DNA of 64,000 bases, from NCBI GenBank assembly GCA_046295175.1, contig JBKBNY010000008.1, positions 186,001 to 250,000 of the forward strand, read 5' to 3'. Made by a program: the position numbers and the translations under genes. The stretch comes from JALOLV01 sp046295175. GTDB taxonomy: Bacteria; Bacteroidota; Bacteroidia; Cytophagales; Spirosomataceae. The notes under the pieces are model-generated. The model had not been told where the DNA came from, did not search any database, and worked only from the letters and a program-made list of their open reading frames with translations. Positions 27,244 to 35,928 of this stretch are shown one piece after another. The stretch's first letter is position 1. Each line of letters opens with the position of its first letter.

Positions 27244-28128
27244 TTATCTGATTGGTGTGTTATTACCCGAAACACATAACCATTTTCCGTTGCGGTTGAT
27301 GTAAATATCGTTGTACTGAACACCCTTCATTGTTCCATTTTTGAGGTGGCTAATAGCAGCAGCGTGAATCATGGCTATATCGGTAGAAACAAACCTAATT
27401 TGTAGGTTTTCGATGCTATAAGATGCCAGAACGCTTGATTTTGGCGTACTTTTTAGCTGATTCAAAACTTCGCTTTTTGAGTATAAAGAGCCATTTTCTG
27501 ACAATAAAATATAATCATCGGCTAATATTGAGGTTAGGATTTCGGGCTTCGATTCAAAAAATGCTTTGGCGTGTTGGGTATTGAGTTCTTCTAAGATTTT
27601 GATGTCATTTTCAGAACCTTTGTGATAAGAAATCAATGAAACCTTTTCGGGAATCTTACTGATGGCTTCTGTTTTATTACCAATCGTCGTAATATTCGCC
27701 GAGACGCAAATCCAGGTTCCGTTTCTACGAACATAAACATCATTGTAGCGGCTCAGAGATTCGCTTTTATCAATCAAGCCTTTGTAGGGCGGACGGGCAA
27801 AAACCAAAGCGGCATCGTTTGAAACAAATTGAATTTTGATGTCGTCGGCATAGAAATATTCGATTTCGCCAAAACGTGGTTTGCCAAATTCTTGAGCAAT
27901 TTGTTTTTTAGGGAATAATCGCCCACTGCTTCCGCTCTGATGCACAAAATCATCTGCCCAAAGTAACTGATTATACATCGCTGTATCTGACCGAATCCAC
28001 GATTGAATGTATTGATTATTAAGGTAATACAATCTTTTATAATCGGTTTCGGTACCAAATTTTTGTTTAAAAGTCTGGGCTTGCACAAGATAAACGCTAA
28101 TGGTAAAAAAAAGAGTAAGAGTTTTCAT
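27244..28128 (-). CDS. Secreted protein with two NTF2-like (DUF4440) domains
   Basis: 294 residues with a signal peptide (cut after VQAQ, residue 18) followed by two tandem SnoaL/DUF4440-type cone folds of about 125 residues each: first around SWIRSDTAMYNQLLWADDFVH...RYNDVYVRRNGTWICVSANIT, second around AFFESKPEILTSILADDYILLSENG...QYNDIYINRNGKWLCVSGN. The internal duplication is clear from the repeated 'YNDxYxxRNGxWxCVS' ending. The pocket may bind or modify a small molecule; no catalytic assignment is possible. Confidence 0.75.
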   Translation of the reverse strand: MKTLTLFFTISVYLVQAQTFKQKFGTETDYKRLYYLNNQYIQSWIRSDTAMYNQLLWADDFVHQSGSSGRLFPKKQIAQEFGKPRFGEIEYFYADDIKIQFVSNDAALVFARPPYKGLIDKSESLSRYNDVYVRRNGTWICVSANITTIGNKTEAISKIPEKVSLISYHKGSENDIKILEELNTQHAKAFFESKPEILTSILADDYILLSENGSLYSKSEVLNQLKSTPKSSVLASYSIENLQIRFVSTDIAMIHAAAISHLKNGTMKGVQYNDIYINRNGKWLCVSGNNTPIR

Positions 28129-28223
28129 TTGTCGATTTTTTGATGATAATTCTTAGGAAATCACCGAATATTCTGTGTAACGATTTACATTATTCTGAAT
28201 ACGTTAAATTGGGTTTATTAATC

Positions 28224-29030
28224 CTACCTTAAACCCAACAATACATGATATATCTGCACTCCAGCAATATTGAAAAAGAGATGAAAAGCAATCATTGTAT
28301 AAAGGTTCTTTCTTAATTGCATGACCAATCCGAAAAAAAGAAAAGGGATGATTAACGGCCACGATTGCGGAATCTGCCAAAGATGATAAAAGCAAAAAAG
28401 AACTGAATTGATGAGCCAATTGTAACGACCTAAAAAAGCTGTTTTTTTCATCAAATAGCCCCTAAAATATATTTCTTCGCCGATAAAATTCCCGATTAGC
28501 ATTATTAGCATTACTAAAAAAGGGGCTCCGTAGAAAGCTTCGTAGCTTGCAAAAATGCTGTAAGTCGGAATCCTAAACCCCTGCACCGAATCTAACCATT
28601 CTTGAAAGGGTTTGTATATTGTCATCATGTAGGGCAACGAAAACACCACACTCAATACAAAAGCTAAGGGAGCAACAATGAGGATTTCTTTGTATGAAAA
28701 ATGGTTGAGACTAAGAAATTCAAAAACTTGCTTCCAACTAAGTTTTTCATTTTTCCGAAGCATAAAAACAGGAAACAGCATGTGCCAAAACACCGTAAAA
28801 ATGACAAACATAAAGTATTGAAAATTGTACCCCTCAAAGCCCAATAAATCAGAAAAAAAACGATGAATAGGCTCGACATTGACGAGTAAATAAGCCACAA
28901 TACCCGGCAGTATATAAGCCGATATGTATAGTATTTGGCTTAGTATAGTTTTTGCTTGGTATTTTTGGGCAAATCCGTCGTAAATGGGGTCACTTACGGA
29001 GATATATTGCACTATAATCTCTTTTTTCAT
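28224..29030 (-). CDS. CPBP family intramembrane metalloprotease (Rce1-like)
   Basis: 268 residues with about seven transmembrane helices. The family signature GEEIYFRGYLM (EExxxR, near residue 185) is followed by a second motif FCFYHLWQIP (FxxxH) and a third with FxLMQ-like residues near the C-terminus. CPBP/Abi proteins cleave proteins inside the membrane or protect bacteriocin producers; the bacterial substrate is unknown. No bacteriocin-like peptide gene was seen beside it. Confidence 0.85.
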   Translation of the reverse strand: MKKEIIVQYISVSDPIYDGFAQKYQAKTILSQILYISAYILPGIVAYLLVNVEPIHRFFSDLLGFEGYNFQYFMFVIFTVFWHMLFPVFMLRKNEKLSWKQVFEFLSLNHFSYKEILIVAPLAFVLSVVFSLPYMMTIYKPFQEWLDSVQGFRIPTYSIFASYEAFYGAPFLVMLIMLIGNFIGEEIYFRGYLMKKTAFLGRYNWLINSVLFCFYHLWQIPQSWPLIIPFLFFGLVMQLRKNLYTMIAFHLFFNIAGVQIYHVLLGLR

Positions 29031-29138
29031 TTCTAATTAGATAAAGAATAATTTTGGCATTCATTAAATAAAATTCATTGGGGCAAAGCATGCCCCTTGA
29101 ATAAAATCTACGTTTTGACTGTCACTAAAAGTATTAAC

Positions 29139-32100
29139 TCAATTATTACAACCACCAATTTCGGCCTTGAAATTACTACCACTATCAGCTCGGAAACCAT
29201 CATTTAGTTCGATAGATTTCCCTGCTTTGTAAGTGGCTCTTGCTCCGCCAAAAACCTTGTTGGTAGCTCTAATCTTATCGTTTGTTTGCTGAATAACTGT
29301 TCCGTTTGTATAATTATCGGTTGGGCTAACCAAATTGATAAGCGAATTACCAACCACTTCGACGGTTATTGCATTTGAATTACAACTACTACAAGTTCTA
29401 AAACCGCACGTTGCGGTAAAAGTAGTGGTTTGATTCAATGTCACGGTGATACTCGCCCCCGTCATGTTGTTACTCCAAACTACCGCCCCCACACAATTAT
29501 GGGCTGTCAGATTTACATTGCCACTACCGCAAATTTTGGTAGTATCGGCTCTAATCGTTGGTGTTTGCGGAATCGGGTTTGCGGTTACCAATAATTGATT
29601 TGAATTTGGGCTATTGCATCCACTGGCATTTCGGCAAATAGCCGAATACGAGATATTCACAAAAACTGTATCGACAAAACTCATCGTTGTTCTGCCATTA
29701 CTCCACAGAATTCCATCCGTACAACCCGTTGCCGAGACAGTAACGAGGGCAATCCCACAAACTGCATTTTGAGAAGCCGATATGGCAGGTGCAGCAGGTA
29801 CTTCGTAGATTATGACCAATGTCGTTGCCGATGCCGTACAGCCGTTTCTATCGGTTACAGTCAATGTATAAACTCCTTGTGCAGTGGGCGTCGCATTCGC
29901 AATACTTGGATTCTGCATTGTCGAATTAAACGCATTCGCTCCTTGCCACACATAGCCATACGGCGATGTTCCACCATTTACCCCACTTGTCAAGTTGAGC
30001 GTATTTCCACCGCAAAAAGGAGAATTATTATTTGTTGTTAGGTTTAGCATTAAAGGTTGTGTAATAGTTACAGAGATTGTTGCCGTAACGCCCGTTCCAT
30101 CCATTGCCGAGATTGTATAGCCCCCTGCTGTTAGGCCTGTGAAAATATTCGATGATTGAAAATTCGTCCCATCCTTCGAAAAACTAATATTATTGTCTCC
30201 GCCCGTTGCTACGAGCGTTATCTGGCCATCATTGCCACCGTTGCATTTGATATGCTGAATTGTAGAAACCGATAGATTTATGCCCGTAAACAAAGAACTA
30301 TTATGAAACTCTAAAATCCCTGCCACCGAGGTTGATATAACAGATGCGTTCGGAATCGGATTGAGCGAAATACGAACATCCAACAAGCTTGCTACGTTTG
30401 TTTTTGTTACGTAGTAATTGGTCGAACTCTTCAAACCTGCCACATAATGATGGCTTTGGCGTGAATTATCAATCCGGTATCTCAACGAATCATAACTGTA
30501 AGTAGCACTATCGCCAGCAAACAAAACCGCAATATTGGTGGTGTCGCCCTCTATCAAACTTCCATAAAAATCTGACAATAACACATTTCCGCTTGCTCGG
30601 CTGATTGCCGAAACTCTTTTGGTAGTATCGGCATTGGGTTTGGTATAAATTACGTTTACAAAGTAATTTTGCTTTTGCTGATTAGGGTATTTTACATCAA
30701 TGTATCGGTAGCGTGGTCGGCAAGTAGAACAATCATACGGCTGATAGGTGCTTACATTTTGCGGGAAAACCGTATGGTTATATACTTTAGTCGTACCATT
30801 TGAGTATCGCATGATTTTGCCATTGATACTCGGAACTCCTTGATAAGTTACTCTGTAAGCCTTTGCATTAGTATCGCTTTTGGTTTCGGCATTGTCAAAA
30901 ATCACCATCGTTTTTTGGGTAGGCAGATAAAACAAAGCTCTTTTAGCTTTATTTACTACATTATTATAAGATGGATGTGTTCTGAGTGTATAAAGCCGTG
31001 TATTGTCGGTATTAAGGTAAGAATAACTATTAGTAAATTCTCTTTGGGGTATCAACGAATGCTCGGCATTTGGGTAGCCAAGTTGGGCATAATGGATAGC
31101 TTTGTTATTTGCATAAAACTGAAAGGCATTACTATAATCATCCTGAGCCTCAATACCCGATGAGTTAATGGTATTTCTATCTACAATCAGCCAACCATTC
31201 TCCCAAAGATTAAAATGCCCTTGACCGTCATGAGCATGGTCTCCGTAGTGTCCGCCTGCTCTAAAACTCATCCATTGACCATTGGTTTGCCAATTTTCTC
31301 TTTGAATAAACTGTCCAGTACCAGTTGTATCTGTAAAAATATAATTTTGGGTATTAAAAGGGGGAACAGTCCGATAATCTGTCGATTGAATTTCTTGATT
31401 CGAGAATAAAAATAGATTCCACCAATAAGAAGTCGGGCTTGACCATTTATTAGAAGGATATATTTCATTGGCATAAAAACGAGCCACTTGTCGAATGGTT
31501 TGGTTATCTGAATAAGTCGAAACCAAATCTGCCAACCAACGATTCATATCCCAAATCGAACCCGAACTTTCTCTCGACCAATCGCCCTCTGCAAGCAGGT
31601 TCGCTTTATTGGGCAGAGTTGCATAAATCAAAAATTGCTGTGCTTCTTCCTCGTATTGAGTTTGTGCAAAATAATCTGTGTGAGCCGAAGAAGCTGACTT
31701 AAAGATACCATAAATCTTCATGAGATTATGAAAATAACCTGCTCCATAACTCCACCCTTCGTTGGCATCGCCACCTTTTAGACGAGTTCCGATAAAAGTA
31801 TTGATTCGAGCCAACTGAGTAGTAGCAATATTGAGTAACCTTGCACCATTTACGGGGTCGTCGTCATAAATGGCATGAGCCGTAGCCGTAATACCCAAAA
31901 TATGCCCTACAACGTAGTTATTGCCCTCGTAATAGTATTGCCCATTCCAAGTTCCATAGCCGTTGGCGAGTATCCAATCAGCCCAAACTACAAGCCGAGT
32001 TCTGACCGCTTGCTTGAATGGTTCGTCTAAATAAGGATACATCCAGTCATACAAAATCGCACAATCTGCCATCATTCCACGAGAATCAAAACCATTATCC

Positions 32101-32447
32101 CGATGAATCGAAGCATCGGTCTTTGTAGCCCAATAGGCCTTGAAAATCTGAATGGCTTTATTACGATACGAAGTGTCGTTTGTAGCCCAGTACGAAAGCA
32201 TAAATCCAAAAGCATAATGTTGCCCTTCGTATTGACTGACAATGTAACTTGCCGTATTGGGTTTCATGATTTCGACCCAAGTATTCATTTTTTGCCATTC
32301 AATCGTATTTCTGATTCGGCGATTTTGGAGCGTATTCATTAGTGTACTATCAATGAATATCCGTGGGTGACTGGGTAAAACTTGACTTTGGGTATCAAAA
32401 ACCCAAAAAACTAATAGGATTTTAAGTAAATGTTTAATTGTTTTCAT
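29139..32447 (-). CDS. Secreted heparinase II/III-like enzyme with Ig-like modules and GCN C-terminus
   Basis: An 1102-residue exported protein (signal peptide to about residue 21). Residues 25-390 form an alpha-toroid with HPRIF, NNYVVGHILG and NEGWSYGAGYFHN, and 400-680 a beta-sandwich containing GGHYGDHAHDGQGHFNLW and GWLIVDRN; together these are typical of heparinase II/III polysaccharide lyases (His in HAHDG is a likely active-site or metal residue). Two or three PKD/Ig-like modules follow (QHIKCNGGNDGQITL; NCVGAVVWSNNMTG). The last 65 residues (LVSPTDN...DKIRATN...GKSIELNDGFRADSGSN...GCNN) match the end of the giant protein. Inference: surface-attached lyase for an acidic polysaccharide. 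Confidence 0.82.
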   Translation of the reverse strand: MKTIKHLLKILLVFWVFDTQSQVLPSHPRIFIDSTLMNTLQNRRIRNTIEWQKMNTWVEIMKPNTASYIVSQYEGQHYAFGFMLSYWATNDTSYRNKAIQIFKAYWATKTDASIHRDNGFDSRGMMADCAILYDWMYPYLDEPFKQAVRTRLVVWADWILANGYGTWNGQYYYEGNNYVVGHILGITATAHAIYDDDPVNGARLLNIATTQLARINTFIGTRLKGGDANEGWSYGAGYFHNLMKIYGIFKSASSAHTDYFAQTQYEEEAQQFLIYATLPNKANLLAEGDWSRESSGSIWDMNRWLADLVSTYSDNQTIRQVARFYANEIYPSNKWSSPTSYWWNLFLFSNQEIQSTDYRTVPPFNTQNYIFTDTTGTGQFIQRENWQTNGQWMSFRAGGHYGDHAHDGQGHFNLWENGWLIVDRNTINSSGIEAQDDYSNAFQFYANNKAIHYAQLGYPNAEHSLIPQREFTNSYSYLNTDNTRLYTLRTHPSYNNVVNKAKRALFYLPTQKTMVIFDNAETKSDTNAKAYRVTYQGVPSINGKIMRYSNGTTKVYNHTVFPQNVSTYQPYDCSTCRPRYRYIDVKYPNQQKQNYFVNVIYTKPNADTTKRVSAISRASGNVLLSDFYGSLIEGDTTNIAVLFAGDSATYSYDSLRYRIDNSRQSHHYVAGLKSSTNYYVTKTNVASLLDVRISLNPIPNASVISTSVAGILEFHNSSLFTGINLSVSTIQHIKCNGGNDGQITLVATGGDNNISFSKDGTNFQSSNIFTGLTAGGYTISAMDGTGVTATISVTITQPLMLNLTTNNNSPFCGGNTLNLTSGVNGGTSPYGYVWQGANAFNSTMQNPSIANATPTAQGVYTLTVTDRNGCTASATTLVIIYEVPAAPAISASQNAVCGIALVTVSATGCTDGILWSNGRTTMSFVDTVFVNISYSAICRNASGCNSPNSNQLLVTANPIPQTPTIRADTTKICGSGNVNLTAHNCVGAVVWSNNMTGASITVTLNQTTTFTATCGFRTCSSCNSNAITVEVVGNSLINLVSPTDNYTNGTVIQQTNDKIRATNKVFGGARATYKAGKSIELNDGFRADSGSNFKAEIGGCNN

Positions 32448-32456
32448 GGACGAATT

Positions 32457-32774
32457 TCAGTTTAGTAATGAATTCAGCTTATTCAAAATAAAAGCTTTAC
32501 GGCGGCGAGAAGGCTCTACCAAAACACCATTTTTTAGTTGTACAACAGCCCCTTCTGCAATCGCCTTTACAAAAGATTGATTGACGAGAAAACTCTTGTT
32601 AATTCTCAAAAAATCAGGTAGTTTTTGCTGGTAAGACCCCAAATGAAACGAACTCAGAAAGCGGCTCCCGTCGTCGAGGTGAATGCACGTATAGTTTATC
32701 TTTGCTTCGAGCAGCACAATGCTCTCTATCGGAAGGATTCTCTTATCCTTCCCAAGAATTCTGATGGTTTTCAT
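32457..32774 (-). CDS. Stand-alone LytTR DNA-binding protein
   Basis: A 105-residue protein that is only a LytTR domain: an N-terminal strand (LPIESIVLLEAKINYTCIHL), then DGSRFLSSFHLGSYQQKLP, FLRINKSFLVNQSFVKAI and a C-terminal EPSRRRKAFILNKL. No receiver domain is attached, as in many Cytophagales regulators found beside large secreted-protein genes. ATG at 32774 is preferred to a TTG two codons upstream. It starts upstream of the heparinase-like gene (9 bp between its stop and that ATG), so the two probably share a transcript. A 16-bp perfect palindrome lies 84 bp upstream. Confidence 0.85.
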   Translation of the reverse strand: MKTIRILGKDKRILPIESIVLLEAKINYTCIHLDDGSRFLSSFHLGSYQQKLPDFLRINKSFLVNQSFVKAIAEGAVVQLKNGVLVEPSRRRKAFILNKLNSLLN

Positions 32775-32857
32775 GGTCAAAAGTATCTAAGTAAGCTTTT
32801 TCTAAATGGTATTTTGTAATCCTATCTTGTATTATCGGGATGGCAAAGTTCGGGTAA

Positions 32858-32873
32858 TTTCTGGTACCAGAAA
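32858..32873. promoter_or_regulatory. 16-bp perfect palindrome upstream of the LytTR gene
   Basis: TTTCTGGTACCAGAAA reads the same on both strands and lies in the 132-bp gap between the response-regulator stop and the LytTR start. It is a candidate operator for a dimeric regulator; LytTR proteins usually bind direct repeats, so the binding protein is unknown. Confidence 0.4.
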
Positions 32874-32906
32874 ATCCCCAATCTTCGGTAAATTATATCC
32901 CCAATT

Positions 32907-33545
32907 TTAGGGATTTATCCCATTCTGCATCGCATATTTAATCAAGGCATAAGTAGAATTGACGCCTATCTTACGAAAAAGATTTTTGCGATGGCTCTCG
33001 ACAGTATGATGACTGATATTGAGTTTGTCGGCAATCTGCACACCCGTATGGCTCTGGCTGATTAGTTTCAGTACCTCAAGCTCACGGTCGGATAGGGCTT
33101 CGTTTGGAGTATTTTTTTCGACCGTAGGAAACTGCGTCAGAATCTGCATTATATCATTCGAGAAATACGTAAATCCTTCTCCGATGGCATTAATGGCTTT
33201 TTGGAGTTCGTTTTTACTGATATTTTTCGATAGCACACCTTTCACACCTGCCTGCACTGCCTTACGGATTCCATCTAAATCGTCGCTACCCGTCAGCAGA
33301 ATAATTTTAATGGCGGGATATTTTTCTCGAAGCTGAAACGCCAACTCTATGCCATCCATCTCGGGCATCCGATAATCGCAGAGCAGAATATCAATATTTA
33401 TATCGTTTAGCTTTTTTAAGACCTCTTTTCCGTTGCTCACTTTATCTACCAGTTCTACTTCTTCTAAAGAATCGAGCAACAGAGCCATACTTTCTAAAAA
33501 CAACAAATGGTCATCGGCAATTAAGATTTTATACAGCTTTTTCAT
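32907..33545 (-). CDS. NarL/FixJ-family response regulator
   Basis: A 212-residue regulator: receiver domain (MKKLYKILIADDHLLFLESM; phosphoacceptor Asp in DILLCDYRMPEMDG near residue 56; LLTGSDD; Lys in VLSKNISKNE) and a LuxR-type HTH (LSDRELEVLKLISQSHTGVQIADKLNISHHTVESHRKNLFRKIGV-like). ATG at 33545 is chosen; the longer TTG-initiated frame adds 22 unsupported residues overlapping the hslU promoter. No kinase is adjacent. The TPR kinase at 18424 is of the class that normally pairs with such regulators, so they are a possible split pair. Confidence 0.88.
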   Translation of the reverse strand: MKKLYKILIADDHLLFLESMALLLDSLEEVELVDKVSNGKEVLKKLNDINIDILLCDYRMPEMDGIELAFQLREKYPAIKIILLTGSDDLDGIRKAVQAGVKGVLSKNISKNELQKAINAIGEGFTYFSNDIMQILTQFPTVEKNTPNEALSDRELEVLKLISQSHTGVQIADKLNISHHTVESHRKNLFRKIGVNSTYALIKYAMQNGINP

Positions 33546-33556
33546 GGCTTTTGGGA

Positions 33557-33588
33557 TTTGTTTTTGGATTAAAAGAAGAGTACTTTTG
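33557..33588 (+). promoter_or_regulatory. Promoter of hslU
   Basis: TTTG (33557-33560), 20 nt, TACTTTTG (33581-33588): a full match to the Bacteroidota -33/-7 consensus, 62 bp before the hslU ATG. Confidence 0.65.
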
Positions 33589-33650
33589 CATTCACTTTTT
33601 AAACGAAACAATCACAAATTTGATAATTGTTTATTGATAATTGACCAAAA

Positions 33651-35045
33651 ATGGCAAAAAAAATAGAAAATCTTACACCACAAGAAATCGTAGCAGAACT
33701 TGACAAATATATTATCGGACAGAAAGATGCTAAACGCAATGTGGCGATTGCTCTGCGTAACCGTTGGCGTAGGATGAATGCCCCAGCCGACATGCAAGCC
33801 GAGATTGTGCCGAATAACATTTTGATGATTGGTTCGACTGGCGTAGGTAAAACCGAAATCGCTCGTCGTTTGGCCAAAATCGCCGATGCTCCATTTACAA
33901 AAGTCGAAGCCTCAAAATTTACCGAGGTCGGTTATGTCGGTCGAGATGTCGAGAGCATGGTGCGTGATTTGGTCGAGCAATCGGTCAATATGGTAAAAAT
34001 AGCCAAAAAAGAAGAGGTAAAAGCCAAAGCAATGGATGCCGTTGAAGATTCTCTTCTCGACATTCTGATTCCGCCAGTAAAAAACAAAAAAGATATTGGT
34101 TTTCAGCCCGAAGAAGATAAAAAAGAGATTGAGAACTACACCGAACATTTGCTAAACGAAAAGACCCGTGAGGCGTTTAGAGTAAAACTCAAAAATGGAG
34201 AGTTAGACTATCGAAAAGTTGAGATTGATGTCAATGCCAATAACGCTCCTTCGATTGGCGTAATGGGTGGCCCGATTGATGAGGTTTCGATGATGAATCT
34301 GCAAGATATGATTGGCGGGATGTTGCCCAAAAAGAGTAAAAAACGCAAGCTGACCATCGCTGAGGCTCGTAAATATTTGCTCGAAGAAGAGGCCGCTAAG
34401 CTCATTGATATGGATGAAGTAAAAGAAGAAGCCATCTGGAAAGCCGAAAATTTGGGTATTATTTTTATTGATGAGATTGATAAAATCGCATCTGGTAATG
34501 GCAAATCTGGCGGTCCAGATGTTAGCCGAGAGGGAGTTCAACGTGATTTATTACCGATTGTAGAAGGTAGCACCGTCAATACCAAACACGGAAGTGTAAA
34601 GACCGACCATATTTTGTTTGTGGCAGCGGGGGCATTCCACGTATCGAAACCTTCGGATTTGATTCCAGAATTACAAGGGCGTTTCCCGATTAGAGTAGAA
34701 TTAGAAAGCCTAACCGAAGAAAACTTCTACCAGATTCTGAAAGCACCTAAAAACGCACTCACCAAACAATACGAAGCCATGTTGGCCGCCGAAAGTGTCG
34801 AGCTAACTTTTGATGACGAAGCCCTTAAAGAAATTGCCAAAATTGCGTTTCAGGCCAATAGCGAGGTCGAAAACATCGGAGCCAGACGTTTACAGACCGT
34901 CATGAGTCATTTACTAAACGAAATCATGTTTGATGTGCCAGATAAAATCGGGGCGAATGCTAAAATCGTGATTACGAAAGAATTGGTCGGAGAAAGACTC
35001 AACGGATTGGTCAAAAACCGTGATTTGAGCCAATATATTTTGTAG
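33651..35045 (+). CDS. hslU: HslU, ATPase subunit of the HslUV protease
   Basis: A 464-residue AAA+ unfoldase that feeds substrates to the HslV peptidase. Seen: N-terminal LTPQEIVAELDKYIIGQKDAKR, Walker A GSTGVGKTE (about 63), the pore-loop GYVGRDVES (about 100), an I domain rich in charged residues (110-245), Walker B IIFIDEIDKIA (about 270), sensor-1 region LFVAAGAFH, sensor-2 NIGARRLQTVM (about 412) and the conserved C-terminal DLSQYIL that docks into HslV. Length is normal. hslV is not in this window although the two are often adjacent. It has its own promoter and a strong bidirectional terminator. Confidence 0.97.
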   Translation: MAKKIENLTPQEIVAELDKYIIGQKDAKRNVAIALRNRWRRMNAPADMQAEIVPNNILMIGSTGVGKTEIARRLAKIADAPFTKVEASKFTEVGYVGRDVESMVRDLVEQSVNMVKIAKKEEVKAKAMDAVEDSLLDILIPPVKNKKDIGFQPEEDKKEIENYTEHLLNEKTREAFRVKLKNGELDYRKVEIDVNANNAPSIGVMGGPIDEVSMMNLQDMIGGMLPKKSKKRKLTIAEARKYLLEEEAAKLIDMDEVKEEAIWKAENLGIIFIDEIDKIASGNGKSGGPDVSREGVQRDLLPIVEGSTVNTKHGSVKTDHILFVAAGAFHVSKPSDLIPELQGRFPIRVELESLTEENFYQILKAPKNALTKQYEAMLAAESVELTFDDEALKEIAKIAFQANSEVENIGARRLQTVMSHLLNEIMFDVPDKIGANAKIVITKELVGERLNGLVKNRDLSQYIL

Positions 35046-35052
35046 AATAAAA

Positions 35053-35088
35053 ATGAGTTTCTTGTTTTAGCCAAAACAAGAAACTCAT
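35053..35088. terminator. Bidirectional terminator between hslU and the bacilliredoxin gene
   Basis: Perfect 16-bp stem ATGAGTTTCTTGTTTT / AAAACAAGAAACTCAT with a 4-nt loop (AGCC), 7 bp past hslU. The U-rich arm serves either direction; the bacilliredoxin gene ends 9 bp beyond. Confidence 0.75.
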
Positions 35089-35096
35089 AATCAAGA

Positions 35097-35522
35097 TTAG
35101 GCTTCTGCCATAATTTCTTCTAAAGCTGCACTAAGGTGCATTCCAATCATTTGAGCCGAACGGCCTTCGATGTGGTGTCTCTCGATAAAATGAGCCACTT
35201 CACCGTCTTTGAAAACCGCAATTGATGGCGATGACGGCGGAATCGGTTGGAGATGCTCTCTCAAACGAGCCGTAGCTTCCATATCAACACCCGCGAAAAC
35301 TGTAACCAATTGGTCTGGTTTTGTAGCAGCTGTATCAAGGGCCAATCTCACACCCGGACGGCAAGTACCTGCCGCACAACCACATACTGAATTGATAACC
35401 ACCAAGGCAGTGCCTTTTTGGTTAGCAATAAAATTATCTACTGCTTCAGCCGTTGTAAGTTCTTCAAAACCTACGTTTGTTAATTCGGCTTTCATCGGAG
35501 CAACTAAATGAGGAGGATACAT
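35097..35522 (-). CDS. BrxA/BrxB-family bacilliredoxin
   Basis: A 141-residue thioredoxin-fold protein of the YphP/YqiW family. The active site is the CGC motif in NSVCGCAAGTCRPG (about residues 44-57); downstream are TVFAGVDMEATARLRE and PPSSPSIAVFKDGE, typical of the family. In Bacillus these proteins remove bacillithiol from oxidised protein thiols or isomerise disulfides; many Bacteroidota also make bacillithiol, which would fit. It is the last gene of the reverse-strand Fe-S assembly region, a sensible place for a thiol repair protein, but a 94-bp gap separates it from the DUF59 gene. Confidence 0.9.
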   Translation of the reverse strand: MYPPHLVAPMKAELTNVGFEELTTAEAVDNFIANQKGTALVVINSVCGCAAGTCRPGVRLALDTAATKPDQLVTVFAGVDMEATARLREHLQPIPPSSPSIAVFKDGEVAHFIERHHIEGRSAQMIGMHLSAALEEIMAEA

Positions 35523-35616
35523 TTCTATTTATTCAAAGTTTAAAGTCCAAGGTTTAAGGTTCAAAATTCAAAGTAAATTTAACTCTGAAACTTGAACTAT
35601 CAACCTCCAACTGGTT

Positions 35617-35928
35617 CTACATAAATCCTAATTCGAGTTTTGCTACTTCGCTCATCATGTCGGTAGCGTATGGGGGGTCGAAAGTAAGTTCAACACTCAC
35701 ATCCGAAACGCCTTCGATTTCACGAATCTTTTGCTCTACCTCGCTCGGAATACTCTCTGCCGACGGGCAAGATGGCGAAGTAAGGGTCATCAAAACATAA
35801 ACGTTATTAATCGGAAATACTTTGATGTCATAAATCAAGCCCAATTCATAAACATCCACAGGTATCTCTGGGTCATAAACCGTCTTGATGGCTTCGATTA
35901 CTTTATCTTTTAATTCTTGTTCAGTCAT
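35617..35928 (-). CDS. SUF-associated DUF59/MIP18 family protein
   Basis: A 103-residue protein of the MIP18/DUF59 family: VIEAIKTVYDPEIPVDVYELGLIYDI at the N-terminus, LMTLTSPSCPSAE (conserved Cys near residue 53) and VELTFDPPYATDMMS near the end. Members adjacent to suf genes assist Fe-S cluster assembly or maturation (SufT and SUF-associated proteins). The ATG overlaps the end of the Uma2-family gene by 8 bp, so it is translated from the same transcript as sufE and that gene. Confidence 0.88.
   Translation of the reverse strand: MTEQELKDKVIEAIKTVYDPEIPVDVYELGLIYDIKVFPINNVYVLMTLTSPSCPSAESIPSEVEQKIREIEGVSDVSVELTFDPPYATDMMSEVAKLELGFM

Noticed and set aside
33546..33611. Longer N-terminus of the NarL-type regulator
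   Set aside because: It starts with TTG, overlaps the hslU promoter, and receiver domains normally begin a few residues before the ILIADD strand.
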